The notes below the pieces were generated by a model. The model searched no databases. It was given only the letters and a program-made list of their open reading frames with translations, and was not told the DNA's origin. A DNA stretch of 64,000 bases, taken from assembly GCA_963850535.1 (NCBI GenBank), contig CAWKMC010000029.1:1-64000 (forward strand), read 5' to 3'. The translations under genes and the position numbers were made by a program. This stretch comes from JAMXLO01 sp963850535. GTDB taxonomy: Bacteria; Pseudomonadota; Alphaproteobacteria; Acetobacterales; Acetobacteraceae. This document shows, piece by piece, positions 18,460-25,894 of the stretch (positions within the stretch are counted from its first letter, which is position 1; each line of letters begins with the position of its first letter).

Positions 18460-19222
18460 AGCTCCAATACAGCGGCATGCGCTCTTCGCGCAGTGCCTTG
18501 GCCTCATAGCGGGTAGGCGGCCAACCCCGCGGCCGTTCGCGCGCGTGAAGCAAGATGTCGAACAGCGCCTGTGCGCCCATGACCTCATCCACCCATGCCT
18601 GGTAGGTCGGATCATCGCTGGCGACGCGCCACTCAGCTCCAGGCTTCAACACGCGAGCCACCACCGGAAGCAGGACTGGGTGCACGAAGCGGCGCTTGGC
18701 ATGGCGTGCCTTCGGCCACGGATCCGGGAACAGCAGGAACAGATGATCGACGCTGTTCTCCGGCAACAGCCGCAGCAGCGTGCGTGCATCGTCTGCCCAC
18801 AGACGCAAGTTGCCGGGCAACGATGCGGTTGCCTCCCCGCCCTCGGGCACCAGCCGTGACAGCAGTGAGCAAATGCCGTTCTCGAACACTTCGCAGGCGA
18901 TCAGTCCCGCCTCAGCATGCGCTGCGCTCTGCGCCAGAGCATGTTCGCCGCCGCCGGCTCCCACCTCCACCCATAGTTTCGACCGGCGCGGGGAAAAGGC
19001 CGACAGCGGATCGGTTAGAAGCTCCGGCGCGAACGCCAGGCGCGGGAGAGTAACGTCGAGCAGCTTCTGTTGCCGCGCTCGCAACCTGTGGCCACGAGCG
19101 CGCCCGTACAGCCGGTCCGGCGGCGGCTTGACAGTGCTGCGCGCGGCCGCCCCGCCAACCCCGCACGCGGTTAGCGGTGGAAGGCGGCCTTCAGGCTCGG
19201 TGCCAGATCCGTCCTCTCCCAC
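18446..19222 (-). CDS. trmB: tRNA (guanine-N7)-methyltransferase
   Basis: Methylates G46 of tRNA with SAM. The TrmB fold starts at PPPDRLYGRARGHRLRARQQ, with the SAM loop KLWVEVGAGGGEHALAQSA, the acidic LRLWADDARTLLR, the signature HLFLLFPDPWPKARHAKRRF (DPWPK) and the C-terminal PPTRYEAKALREERMPLYWS. The only in-frame start I find is GTG at 19222, which overlaps the metK 3' end by 52 bases and gives about 35 unusual extra residues; an atypical start nearer the fold cannot be excluded. It directly follows metK, the source of its SAM cofactor, so co-transcription makes sense. Its tail overlaps the convergent acyltransferase. Confidence 0.93.
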   Translation of the reverse strand: MGEDGSGTEPEGRLPPLTACGVGGAAARSTVKPPPDRLYGRARGHRLRARQQKLLDVTLPRLAFAPELLTDPLSAFSPRRSKLWVEVGAGGGEHALAQSAAHAEAGLIACEVFENGICSLLSRLVPEGGEATASLPGNLRLWADDARTLLRLLPENSVDHLFLLFPDPWPKARHAKRRFVHPVLLPVVARVLKPGAEWRVASDDPTYQAWVDEVMGAQALFDILLHARERPRGWPPTRYEAKALREERMPLYWSFKRR

Positions 19223-20358
19223 GTGAAAGTGCCCTTGTCCTCATCCGGCTCTCGGCCGAAATGGCCATACGCCGAGGTGGGCACATAGATCGGTCGGTTC
19301 AAATGCAGATGCTCGCGGATACCGCGCGGCGATAGATTCATAAGTTCGTTCAGAACCCGCTCCAGGCGCGCCTCGTCCACGTCCTTACCGGTGCCCTGCA
19401 GGTCAACATACACCGATAGTGGCCGCGAAATACCGATCGCGTAGCTGATCTGGATGGTGCAGCGATCGGCCAGACCGGCGGCCACCACATTCTTGGCGAG
19501 ATAGCGGCAGGCATAGGCGGCCGAGCGATCGACCTTTGTTGGATCCTTGCCACTGAACGCGCCGCCACCATGCGGAGCAGCGCCGCCATAGGTGTCGACG
19601 ATGATCTTGCGCCCCGTCAGACCGCAGTCGCCGTCCGGGCCACCGGTGACGAACTTGCCCGTGGGGTTCACGTGGAACTCCGCGTCCGGGCACATCCAGC
19701 CGTTCGGCAGCGTGCTGTTCACGATCGGCCACAGCATGCGCTTGATCTCGCCCTGCTCGAGATCTTCGACGTGCTGAGTAGAGACCACCACGCTCGTCGC
19801 GCCAACCGGCTTGCCGTCGATATAGCGCAGCGTCACCTGGCTCTTGGCGTCGGGGAGCAGGCCTTCCACGGACTTGTCGCGGATGTGCCGCAGCTCGCGA
19901 ATGCGATGCAGGATGGCGTGGGCGTAGTGGATCGGCGCCGGCATAAGCGCGTCGGTCTCGCGGCACGCATAGCCGAACATCATGCCCTGGTCGCCGGCGC
20001 CTTCATCCTTGTTGCCGGCGGCGTCGACGCCTTGGGCGATGTCCGACGACTGCGCATGCAGATGGCAGACGACCTCGGCCTTTTCCCAGCTGAACCCGGG
20101 CTGGTCGTAACCGATGTCATGAATGGCCATGCGCGCCAGGTGCGTCAGCAGGTCCGGCGTGACCGTGGCCGGTCCGCGCGTTTCGCCAGCGAACACCACG
20201 CGATTGGTAGTGACCAACGTTTCGCAGGCGACGCGCGAATAGGGGTCGGCAGCCAAATACGCGTCCAATACGGTATCACTGAGCCGGTCAGCCACTTTGT
20301 CGGGATGGCCGTCGGAAACGGATTCCGAGGTGAACAGGAATTCGCCCGTATCGCGCAT
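19171..20358 (-). CDS. metK: S-adenosylmethionine synthetase
   Basis: Makes SAM from methionine and ATP. 395 residues, standard length. The N-terminal FLFTSESVSDGHPDKVADRL, the ATP motif GAGDQGMMFGYAC and the P-loop-like GGGAFSGKDPTKVDRSAAY are all present, along with the C-terminal GHFGREPDEDKGTFTWERTD. Transcribed with trmB downstream. The 75-base gap to the upstream gene holds a strong hairpin (20398-20426). No ribosome binding site is striking. A housekeeping gene, unbroken. Confidence 0.97.
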   Translation of the reverse strand: MRDTGEFLFTSESVSDGHPDKVADRLSDTVLDAYLAADPYSRVACETLVTTNRVVFAGETRGPATVTPDLLTHLARMAIHDIGYDQPGFSWEKAEVVCHLHAQSSDIAQGVDAAGNKDEGAGDQGMMFGYACRETDALMPAPIHYAHAILHRIRELRHIRDKSVEGLLPDAKSQVTLRYIDGKPVGATSVVVSTQHVEDLEQGEIKRMLWPIVNSTLPNGWMCPDAEFHVNPTGKFVTGGPDGDCGLTGRKIIVDTYGGAAPHGGGAFSGKDPTKVDRSAAYACRYLAKNVVAAGLADRCTIQISYAIGISRPLSVYVDLQGTGKDVDEARLERVLNELMNLSPRGIREHLHLNRPIYVPTSAYGHFGREPDEDKGTFTWERTDLAPSLKAAFHR

Positions 20359-20397
20359 GGGATGGGGTCTTTCGTATCGCTTGGTTGCCGCTGGAGA

Positions 20398-20426
20398 GGG
20401 GGTTCCGGTGTGTGACGGAAACCCCC
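20398..20426 (-). promoter_or_regulatory. GC-rich hairpin in metK leader
   Basis: On the minus strand GGGGGTTTCCG pairs with CGGAACCCCC across an eight-base loop, with one bulged T. It begins eight bases after the stop of the DUF7002-like gene and ends 40 bases before the metK ATG. No run of T follows, so it is not a classic intrinsic terminator. It may be a partial terminator, an mRNA-stability element or part of a SAM-responsive leader; I could not match it to a known SAM riboswitch consensus. Confidence 0.5.
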
Positions 20427-20433
20427 CGGAGGG

Positions 20434-20988
20434 TCAAGGTCGCGATGGTTGCACGAACTCCGGTGCCGTCCCGGACAGTCTGCCCACATCGACCCGACCT
20501 CGGATCGCGAGTTCGGCAATCGTGCCGCCACGGTATGCTGAGACCGGTTGCAGCGTGTTCTCGTCGCGACGCACGCGCCCGCCGCCGCGCACCGTCGAAC
20601 CAGTGTTGATGGTGGCAAAAAATGCGCTGTCCTGGTGCCTTTCAAGAAGGGACGCGGTGTCGAAGGCGAGCGTGACGGGAGGCGCCGACGCATCGGCCCG
20701 CATCCGCAAGCAGGCACGCCTGAACGCGTCCCGTCGCCGCGCCTCGGCCCAGAAGAACACGTGCCGGTTGACATGCTGCCGCCAACATTCCGGGCACCCG
20801 GCAAACCTGCCCCCCAGCGTTGGCATCAACTGACGGTCCGGCATTTGCTGCGGCCGCAGAACAGCGACACCACCATTGTCCAAGGTGACGGAGACGAAGG
20901 TGTCCCGGTTCTCGCTACCTTCGCGCAAGACCGCAGCCGGCAGCAAACCCGTCTCCCTTAGCCAGGGCCCGGCGCCATCCGCCTCCAT
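20434..20988 (-). CDS. DUF7002-like family protein
   Basis: 184-residue soluble protein. The pattern WLRETGLLPAAVL, then VTLDNGGVAVLRPQQMPD, then HVNRHVFFWAEARRRDAF and INTGSTVRGGGRVRRDENTL is what I remember of the DUF7002 family, whose members are full length at about 180-210 residues and have no assigned activity. No signal peptide. Located between dapB (51-base gap) and metK on the same strand, so probably in the same operon as two amino-acid/SAM genes, but nothing in the protein indicates a metabolic role. Confidence 0.65.
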   Translation of the reverse strand: MEADGAGPWLRETGLLPAAVLREGSENRDTFVSVTLDNGGVAVLRPQQMPDRQLMPTLGGRFAGCPECWRQHVNRHVFFWAEARRRDAFRRACLRMRADASAPPVTLAFDTASLLERHQDSAFFATINTGSTVRGGGRVRRDENTLQPVSAYRGGTIAELAIRGRVDVGRLSGTAPEFVQPSRP

Positions 20989-21039
20989 AACGTGCCAGAC
21001 GACCGGGTAGCGTGCCGCCAGCCTTGCCGGCGCCGTCGC

Positions 21040-21816
21040 TCAAGCCATGCCCAGAACGTCCATCATCGAATACAGCCCCGGCGGTCGTCCGGCGGCCCAA
21101 AGCGCGGCGCGCATCGCGCCGGTGGCGAAGGCCCGGCGATCGAAGGCGCGATGGCTCAGTGCGATGTGCTCGGTGCCGGAGGCGAAGATCAGCGTGTGCT
21201 CGCCGACCACCTGCCCACCACGCAACGCGGCAAAGCCGATGGCTCCGGTCTTGCGGGCGCCCGTGTGGCCGTGCCGCCCGCTTTCCATCACGTCGGACAG
21301 CGCGACGCCGCGGCCTTTGGCAACCGCGCGGCCCATCCCGACCGCGGTCCCGGATGGTGCGTCCACCTTCTGCCGATGGTGCATCTCCATGATCTCGGCG
21401 TCGTAGGTCTCCGCCGGGAGTGCTGCTCCCATCCGCTCGGCCAGGGCCAGCACAAGGTTGACGCCCGCCGAGAAATTGGACGCGTACACCACGGGAACGT
21501 CTCGCGCCGCCTCCGCTACCTTGGCCTCGTCCGCGTCCGAGAGACCGGAGGTACCCAGCACCCACGCCTTGCCCGACCTGGCCATGGCTTCGGCGTATGG
21601 CTTTGCGGTCGCTGCGTTGGTGAAGTCCACCACCACGTCCGAAGCGCCGGCCAGCGCCGCGATATCGGGCAGTAGCGCGACGCCCGTCGGTCCGGGTTTC
21701 GCCGAACCGGCGCGGCCGATGCCGCCCGCCAGGTCCGCGCCGGCGGCACCAACCTCTTCCGCCAGCAGGTGCCCCATGCGCCCGGTTACGCCAGCGATGC
21801 CGATGCGGATTGCCAT
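21040..21816 (-). CDS. dapB: 4-hydroxy-tetrahydrodipicolinate reductase
   Basis: Second dedicated step of lysine/diaminopimelate synthesis, NAD(P)H-dependent. The start MAIRIGIAGVTGRMGHLLAE (nucleotide loop GVTGRMG) is preferred over the frame beginning five residues earlier. The catalytic/substrate signature EIMEMHHRQKVDAPSGTA with the catalytic His pair and Lys is intact, as is SGTEHIALSHRAFDRRAFA near the C-terminus. About 258 residues, typical. Heads a minus-strand run dapB, DUF7002, metK, trmB; in several Acetobacteraceae dapB follows dnaJ, but here about 2.8 kb separates them. Confidence 0.95.
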   Translation of the reverse strand: MAIRIGIAGVTGRMGHLLAEEVGAAGADLAGGIGRAGSAKPGPTGVALLPDIAALAGASDVVVDFTNAATAKPYAEAMARSGKAWVLGTSGLSDADEAKVAEAARDVPVVYASNFSAGVNLVLALAERMGAALPAETYDAEIMEMHHRQKVDAPSGTAVGMGRAVAKGRGVALSDVMESGRHGHTGARKTGAIGFAALRGGQVVGEHTLIFASGTEHIALSHRAFDRRAFATGAMRAALWAAGRPPGLYSMMDVLGMA

Positions 21817-21888
21817 GTCATTTCCCCCCACCGTGGCTGCCCCCGATCCTGATAGTCCCCTTGGGAGGAAGCAATCGCAGGACAGCCG

Positions 21889-22540
21889 TCAATCGGGCTT
21901 CGGAAGCTTATGCGGGCGGCGAACGACGCGCACCTTCCCGCTGTCGCCGCCGCCACAGAAGAACCGATCCGCGCCATCGGATTCGAGCCCTGTCACAGCG
22001 ATCCCGGGCGCCATCTCCAACCTCGCCTCCACCTCTCCCGTTTGCGGATCGATGCGCCGCAATTCACTTTCACCGCCTTCCCAAGTGCCGTGCCAAAGCT
22101 CGCCGTCGACCCAGCTGACCCCCGTTACCATGCGGTTGCACTCGATGGTCCGCAAAACCGCCCCTGTGTCGGGATCGATCTGGTGGATTTTGCGGCCCCG
22201 ATGCTGGCCCACCCAGAGTGTCCCTTCGGCCCACGCCAGCCCCGAAGTCGCCGCCGCCGCCGGGCGCCGGTATCATGGCCAGCACACGGCCGGTCTCCGG
22301 ATCGATCTTCTGGATGCGATCCTCGGCGATCTGGAACAGGTGGCGGCCATCGAATGCCGTTCCGGCATGCCCAGGCACATCGATCGCGCGCACCGGTTCA
22401 CCGCTGTCAGGATCGAAGGCAAGCATCTTGTCTCCGGCGGCAAACCAGACGTGCTTCCCGTCAAAGGTCACTCCACGCACGTGGTCCACCTTCGGAAAGG
22501 GTCCGTATTCACAAAGGACTTCAGCCGCTGATGTTTTCAT
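21889..22540 (-). pseudogene. Beta-propeller glutamine-cyclotransferase-like protein, one frameshift
   Basis: Two frames make one protein of about 216 residues. The first (from 22540) reads FPKVDHVRGVTFDGKHVWFA, then KIDPETGRVLAMIPAPGGGG. The second (to 21889) resumes as WVGQHRGRKIHQIDPDTG and VSWVDGELWHGTWEGGESEL, ending GDSGKVRVVRRP. Repeated W-A and IDP-x-TG units form a WD-like/PQQ-like propeller seen in glutaminyl-peptide cyclotransferase-like proteins; catalysis is unproven. The break is near 22245, where one extra A (T on the coding strand) converts GGDSGLAW to GGDFGAGV. No signal peptide. It follows the HTH/TPR regulator by 9 bases, so they form an operon. Confidence 0.8.
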
Positions 22541-22549
22541 GCCTCCAAC

Positions 22550-23770
22550 CTAGTCACCCGGCAGCGGACCTCTGAGTAACAAGCTTGTCGGGAACCCGGG
22601 CAGAGGCGGCGTCATCCAGCGACGTGCTCGACCGCGACCGAAGGATTGCACCTTGCGCGCTGCCGCGAGTGAGTCGAGCGCTCGCTGAACGGTGCGCGGA
22701 CTGGTTCCAAGCGCAATCGCCAGTGCCGAACTCGACCACGATTCGCCATCGGCGAGGAAGGCAAGCACCGCCGCATGCCGCTCTTCGACCGGCGGAGCCA
22801 ATACGACGACTTCGCGCGCAACGTTTGGCATGAGTACAAAGCCTCGCTTGGTCGCGCCGACGTCTGCCAGCATCCGAAGTTCGCTCCGAAGCCGTCCGAC
22901 CTCCACCCGCAACCGCGCACGATGCAATTCATCGGCATGCTTTGCGCGGAACGCGCACGCGAGCAATTCGACCCTCGATACGTCGCTCGGCCAGGCTTCA
23001 CCCAGCGCGCGCAGCAAAGCGAAGAGCACCGGGCGCTTTGCCAGCGAGATCACCGTGCCAGCCTGCCGCACGATATGGCGGCACGCGTCAATCACGAGGG
23101 CGCCTGACGCCAGCAGCGCTTCGACGTCCTCGAGCAGTAGCGTGCGTTCCTCGCCCCGGGCGACAAGCCGCGCCGCGGGCGTGTTCAGGACAAGGGTGGC
23201 ACTTTCGACCTCTGCGATCAGCGCCGGAATGTCTGCCTCGCGCGCCGCGTGCTCGGCCCGAACGAGCGCTGCGCGCGCTGCCTTCGTACGCAAACGGCGA
23301 ACAGCAATTCCTGCGGCCACCAGTTGGTGAGCAACGATCGCTGCGGGTGACGGCAGTGAAGGATCGATGTTGGCAAGTCTGCCCTCCGCTTCGTCGAGAT
23401 TGCCGATCAAGAGCAGGCGACGGACTTCGAGGATCCGCGCGTGCGCCGCGTTCATGCGGTCGCCTCGCGCTTCGAGAGTCGCCGCAGCCGCGTCGAGAGC
23501 CTTGGTCGACCAGCCGAGGTCGCGCGACACGAGGGCAATCTCGGCCTCGGCGACGACACACCGCGCGCGGGCGACCGCATCGCTTGAACTGAATGCACGC
23601 GCGGCCCGCCGCAGAAGGGCCTTGGCTTTTTCGAAATCGCCCAGTTGCGCCATGGCGATGCCGCGCAGCGCCAGCCCGGCCGGGTCGTCACGCAGGGCGA
23701 CCCGGTTCAGCGCCCCGAGCGGATCACCCCTGGCGAGCGCCAGTGCCGCTGCTGCAATCAGCGAGTCCAT
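22550..23770 (-). CDS. TPR-like protein with C-terminal winged-helix domain (putative regulator)
   Basis: About 406 residues. The start MDSLIAAAALALARGDPLGA at 23770 is preferred over upstream frame. The N-terminal two-thirds are Ala-rich helical repeats (TPR-like: GIAMAQLGDFEKAKALLRRA). The C-terminal 90 residues carry a helix-turn-helix, VLAFLADGESWSSSALAIAL then GTSPRTVQRALDSLAAARKV, and a basic RGRARRWM tail, so it probably binds DNA and regulates in response to an unknown signal. The coupled downstream gene is the propeller protein (9-base gap), suggesting a regulator/effector pair. I recall this pair in other alphaproteobacteria, sometimes with DUF899, whose remnant lies upstream here. 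Confidence 0.7.
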   Translation of the reverse strand: MDSLIAAAALALARGDPLGALNRVALRDDPAGLALRGIAMAQLGDFEKAKALLRRAARAFSSSDAVARARCVVAEAEIALVSRDLGWSTKALDAAAATLEARGDRMNAAHARILEVRRLLLIGNLDEAEGRLANIDPSLPSPAAIVAHQLVAAGIAVRRLRTKAARAALVRAEHAAREADIPALIAEVESATLVLNTPAARLVARGEERTLLLEDVEALLASGALVIDACRHIVRQAGTVISLAKRPVLFALLRALGEAWPSDVSRVELLACAFRAKHADELHRARLRVEVGRLRSELRMLADVGATKRGFVLMPNVAREVVVLAPPVEERHAAVLAFLADGESWSSSALAIALGTSPRTVQRALDSLAAARKVQSFGRGRARRWMTPPLPGFPTSLLLRGPLPGD

Positions 23771-23856
23771 CGAAATCCCGCCACACTTGTAACTCTCACC
23801 ATCCGATGCCGGGGCCCACGTTGTTGCACGGCCGGCGAGCACCACGGATGGGAAAA

Positions 23857-24110
23857 ATGCCCTCGCCTCTCTTCATCGGCAGATGGACACCCAGGATCTT
23901 GTTCTCGCTGCAAGCGAAGCCTTATCGACACGGAGAGTTGCGGCGCCATCTCGGAAATATCTCGCAGCGGATGCTTACCTACCGCGACTTCATGGGCTGG
24001 GAGTTGTCTTGGTTATCAGCTGTACAAATCGGCACTCGAACTGTCTGACAGTGTCAGATGCAATGAGCGTCAATCGGCGATCATGATGGTCCGGCGCTGC
24101 ATGGCCGACC
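23857..24110 (+). pseudogene. HxlR-family regulator remnant
   Basis: A fragment translates as FIGRWTPRILFSLQAKPYRH and GELRRHLGNISQRMLT, matching the helix-turn-helix core of HxlR/MarR-like regulators (GKW-x-x-x-ILF, RF-x-EL-x-R-x-x-GIS-x-x-ML). After the second Leu the frame is lost near 23978, with neighbouring frames giving weak continuations to about 24110. The N-terminal start region is also absent. Regarded as a decayed pseudogene. Confidence 0.55.
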
Positions 24111-24310
24111 TCAAGCCCGGCGTCTTCGACGCCCCGCTCCGCGGCTGCGGGGCTTGACCTCGCCCACGCACCGCCAGTCTGGCATTGATGCCGTTGTCGC
24201 CAAAGCTGCTTGCCCATCGGAGGGGAAGTATCGAGCGCGTTCGACGCTGTCTGGTGAATCCAGTCCAGACTTTCTCAACTCAGCTCAGGATTCGCTCGAT
24301 AAACATCTGG

Positions 24311-24598
24311 TCGGCCACCGCTTGGGCATGGTTTCACCTCGTCTGCTACCTGCGACAAGGTTCGAATGTCTTCGAGACCTATTGGACGAACGGGTCGCGG
24401 CGTCGAGGCGATGGACAACAGTTACGGTCTGCTCGACTTAACGGTCTACGGGCGGCAGGAGATGTGGGAGACTCGCCTCGCGGCTGGCTTCAGCGGTCCA
24501 AAGGCAAGCAGAATTTCCGTTCCGATGAGCGTCCAGTAGCCCAATGGTCTCGGCTGAAGGCGGGATATTCCGACGATCTGGGCATTGGCAGCGGCTGA
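24311..24598 (+). pseudogene. DUF899 thioredoxin-like protein remnant (3' end)
   Basis: The 3' part of a DUF899 (thioredoxin-like) gene is readable across frames: AWAWFHLVCYLRQGSNVFET and YWTNG in one frame; GVEAMDNSYGLLDLTVYGRQ and EMWE in another; then SPRGWLQRSKGKQNFRSDER and PVAQWSRLKAGYSDDLG back in the first frame to the stop. Two compensating single-base shifts lie near 24395 and 24475. The upstream catalytic half is missing, so this is a truncated pseudogene. Together with the HxlR remnant it fills the gap between dnaJ and the HTH gene. Confidence 0.6.
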
Positions 24599-24655
24599 TG
24601 ACAAAACTCTCCCTCGGGTGCCTGCCCTTGTGTTCGGCACATACACCTCAGGGCA

Positions 24656-25804
24656 TCATCCGCGGCCGCCCTCGAAGAACTCCTTGACCTTGGAAAAGAA
24701 GCCCTCGCTCTCCGGGCTACCTTTGCCGTGGCCTTGCGCCTCGGCTTCGAACTCCTCGAGCAGTTCGCGCTGGCGGCGGGTCAGGTGCTGCGGTGTCTCC
24801 ACCGAGACCTGTATATACATATCGCCACGCGCCGCGCTGCGCAGAACCGAGAAACCCTTGCCGCGCAGGCGGAATTGCTCGCCGGTCTGCGTTCCCGGCG
24901 GGACCTTCACCTTCGCTTTGGTGCCATCGATTGCCGGCACCTCGATGTCGCCGCCGAGTGCCGCCTGCGTCATTCTCAGCGGAACTCGCATGAAGATGTT
25001 CGCGCCATCACGCTGGAACATCGGATGCGGCCGGATCGCCACGTGCACGTACAGATCGCCGGGCGGGGCACCTTGTCCCGCGGCCTCTCCTTCGCCGGCG
25101 AGCCGGATCCGTGTCCCGTCCTCGACGCCTGCAGGCACAGCCACCTGCAGGGTGCGTTCACGCTGCACCGTGCCGATGCCGTGGCAGACCTTGCAAGGAT
25201 TGCGGATCACCCGTCCTTGGCCGCCGCAGGTCGGGCAGGTGCGTTCGATCAGGAAGAAGCCTTGCTGTGCGCGCACCTTGCCGCTGCCGCGACACGTCGC
25301 GCAGGTATCGGCCGCGCGGTTCTTGTCCTCCGAGCCGTTGCCGCTGCACGCATCGCATACCACTCGGGTTGGCACCCGTAGGTTGACCTTGGCGCCGGTG
25401 AAGGCGTCCGCCAATTCGATCTCGACCGCCTGACGAATGTCGTTGCCGGCGCGGGTCCGGCCCCCAGGGCCACCTCGCCGGCCGCCCATGAATTCGCCGA
25501 ACATCTGGTCGAAGATGTCGCCCAGACCGCCCGAGGCGGCGAAGTCGAAGCCGCCGCCGAAGCCACCGGGGCCGCCCTGCTCGAACGCTGCGTGGCCATA
25601 ACGATCGTAGGCCGCACGCTTTTGGTCATCCTTCAGGACGTCATAAGCCTCGCTGATTTCCTTGAACCGTGCTTCGGCCTTCTTGTCCCCGGGATTGCGG
25701 TCGGGGTGGCACTGCATGGCGAGTTTGCGGTACGACTTCTTGATATCCTCAGCGCCCGCTTCGCGTGCCACGCCCAACGTGGCGTAGTAATCCTGCTTCG
25801 CCAT
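24656..25804 (-). CDS. dnaJ: Chaperone DnaJ
   Basis: DnaK co-chaperone of the cytosol. The J domain has DYYATLGV and the HPD motif in CHPDRNPGDKK. The Gly/Phe-rich linker (FEQGGPGGFGGGFDF) is followed by four CxxCxGxG zinc motifs: CDACSGNG, CATCRGSG, CPTCGGQG and CKVCHGIG. The substrate-binding C-terminal domain is complete. 382 residues, standard. Last gene of the hrcA-grpE-dnaK-dnaJ set, 90 bases after dnaK. Downstream (3') sits an accessory insertion rather than dapB. Confidence 0.98.
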   Translation of the reverse strand: MAKQDYYATLGVAREAGAEDIKKSYRKLAMQCHPDRNPGDKKAEARFKEISEAYDVLKDDQKRAAYDRYGHAAFEQGGPGGFGGGFDFAASGGLGDIFDQMFGEFMGGRRGGPGGRTRAGNDIRQAVEIELADAFTGAKVNLRVPTRVVCDACSGNGSEDKNRAADTCATCRGSGKVRAQQGFFLIERTCPTCGGQGRVIRNPCKVCHGIGTVQRERTLQVAVPAGVEDGTRIRLAGEGEAAGQGAPPGDLYVHVAIRPHPMFQRDGANIFMRVPLRMTQAALGGDIEVPAIDGTKAKVKVPPGTQTGEQFRLRGKGFSVLRSAARGDMYIQVSVETPQHLTRRQRELLEEFEAEAQGHGKGSPESEGFFSKVKEFFEGGRG

Positions 25805-25894
25805 CTCAGCCCTTCTCGTTGGCGCTGAATGAAGCCGCGCCCGCCTTCGACGAAGCGCGGGCGCGACTCCTCATGCCTTGTCGGCCCGTAATTA

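Noticed and set aside
20359..20433. SAM-II or SAM/SAH riboswitch before metK
   Set aside because: Only a simple hairpin is present; I could not align the known conserved loop or pseudoknot bases, so no riboswitch is called.
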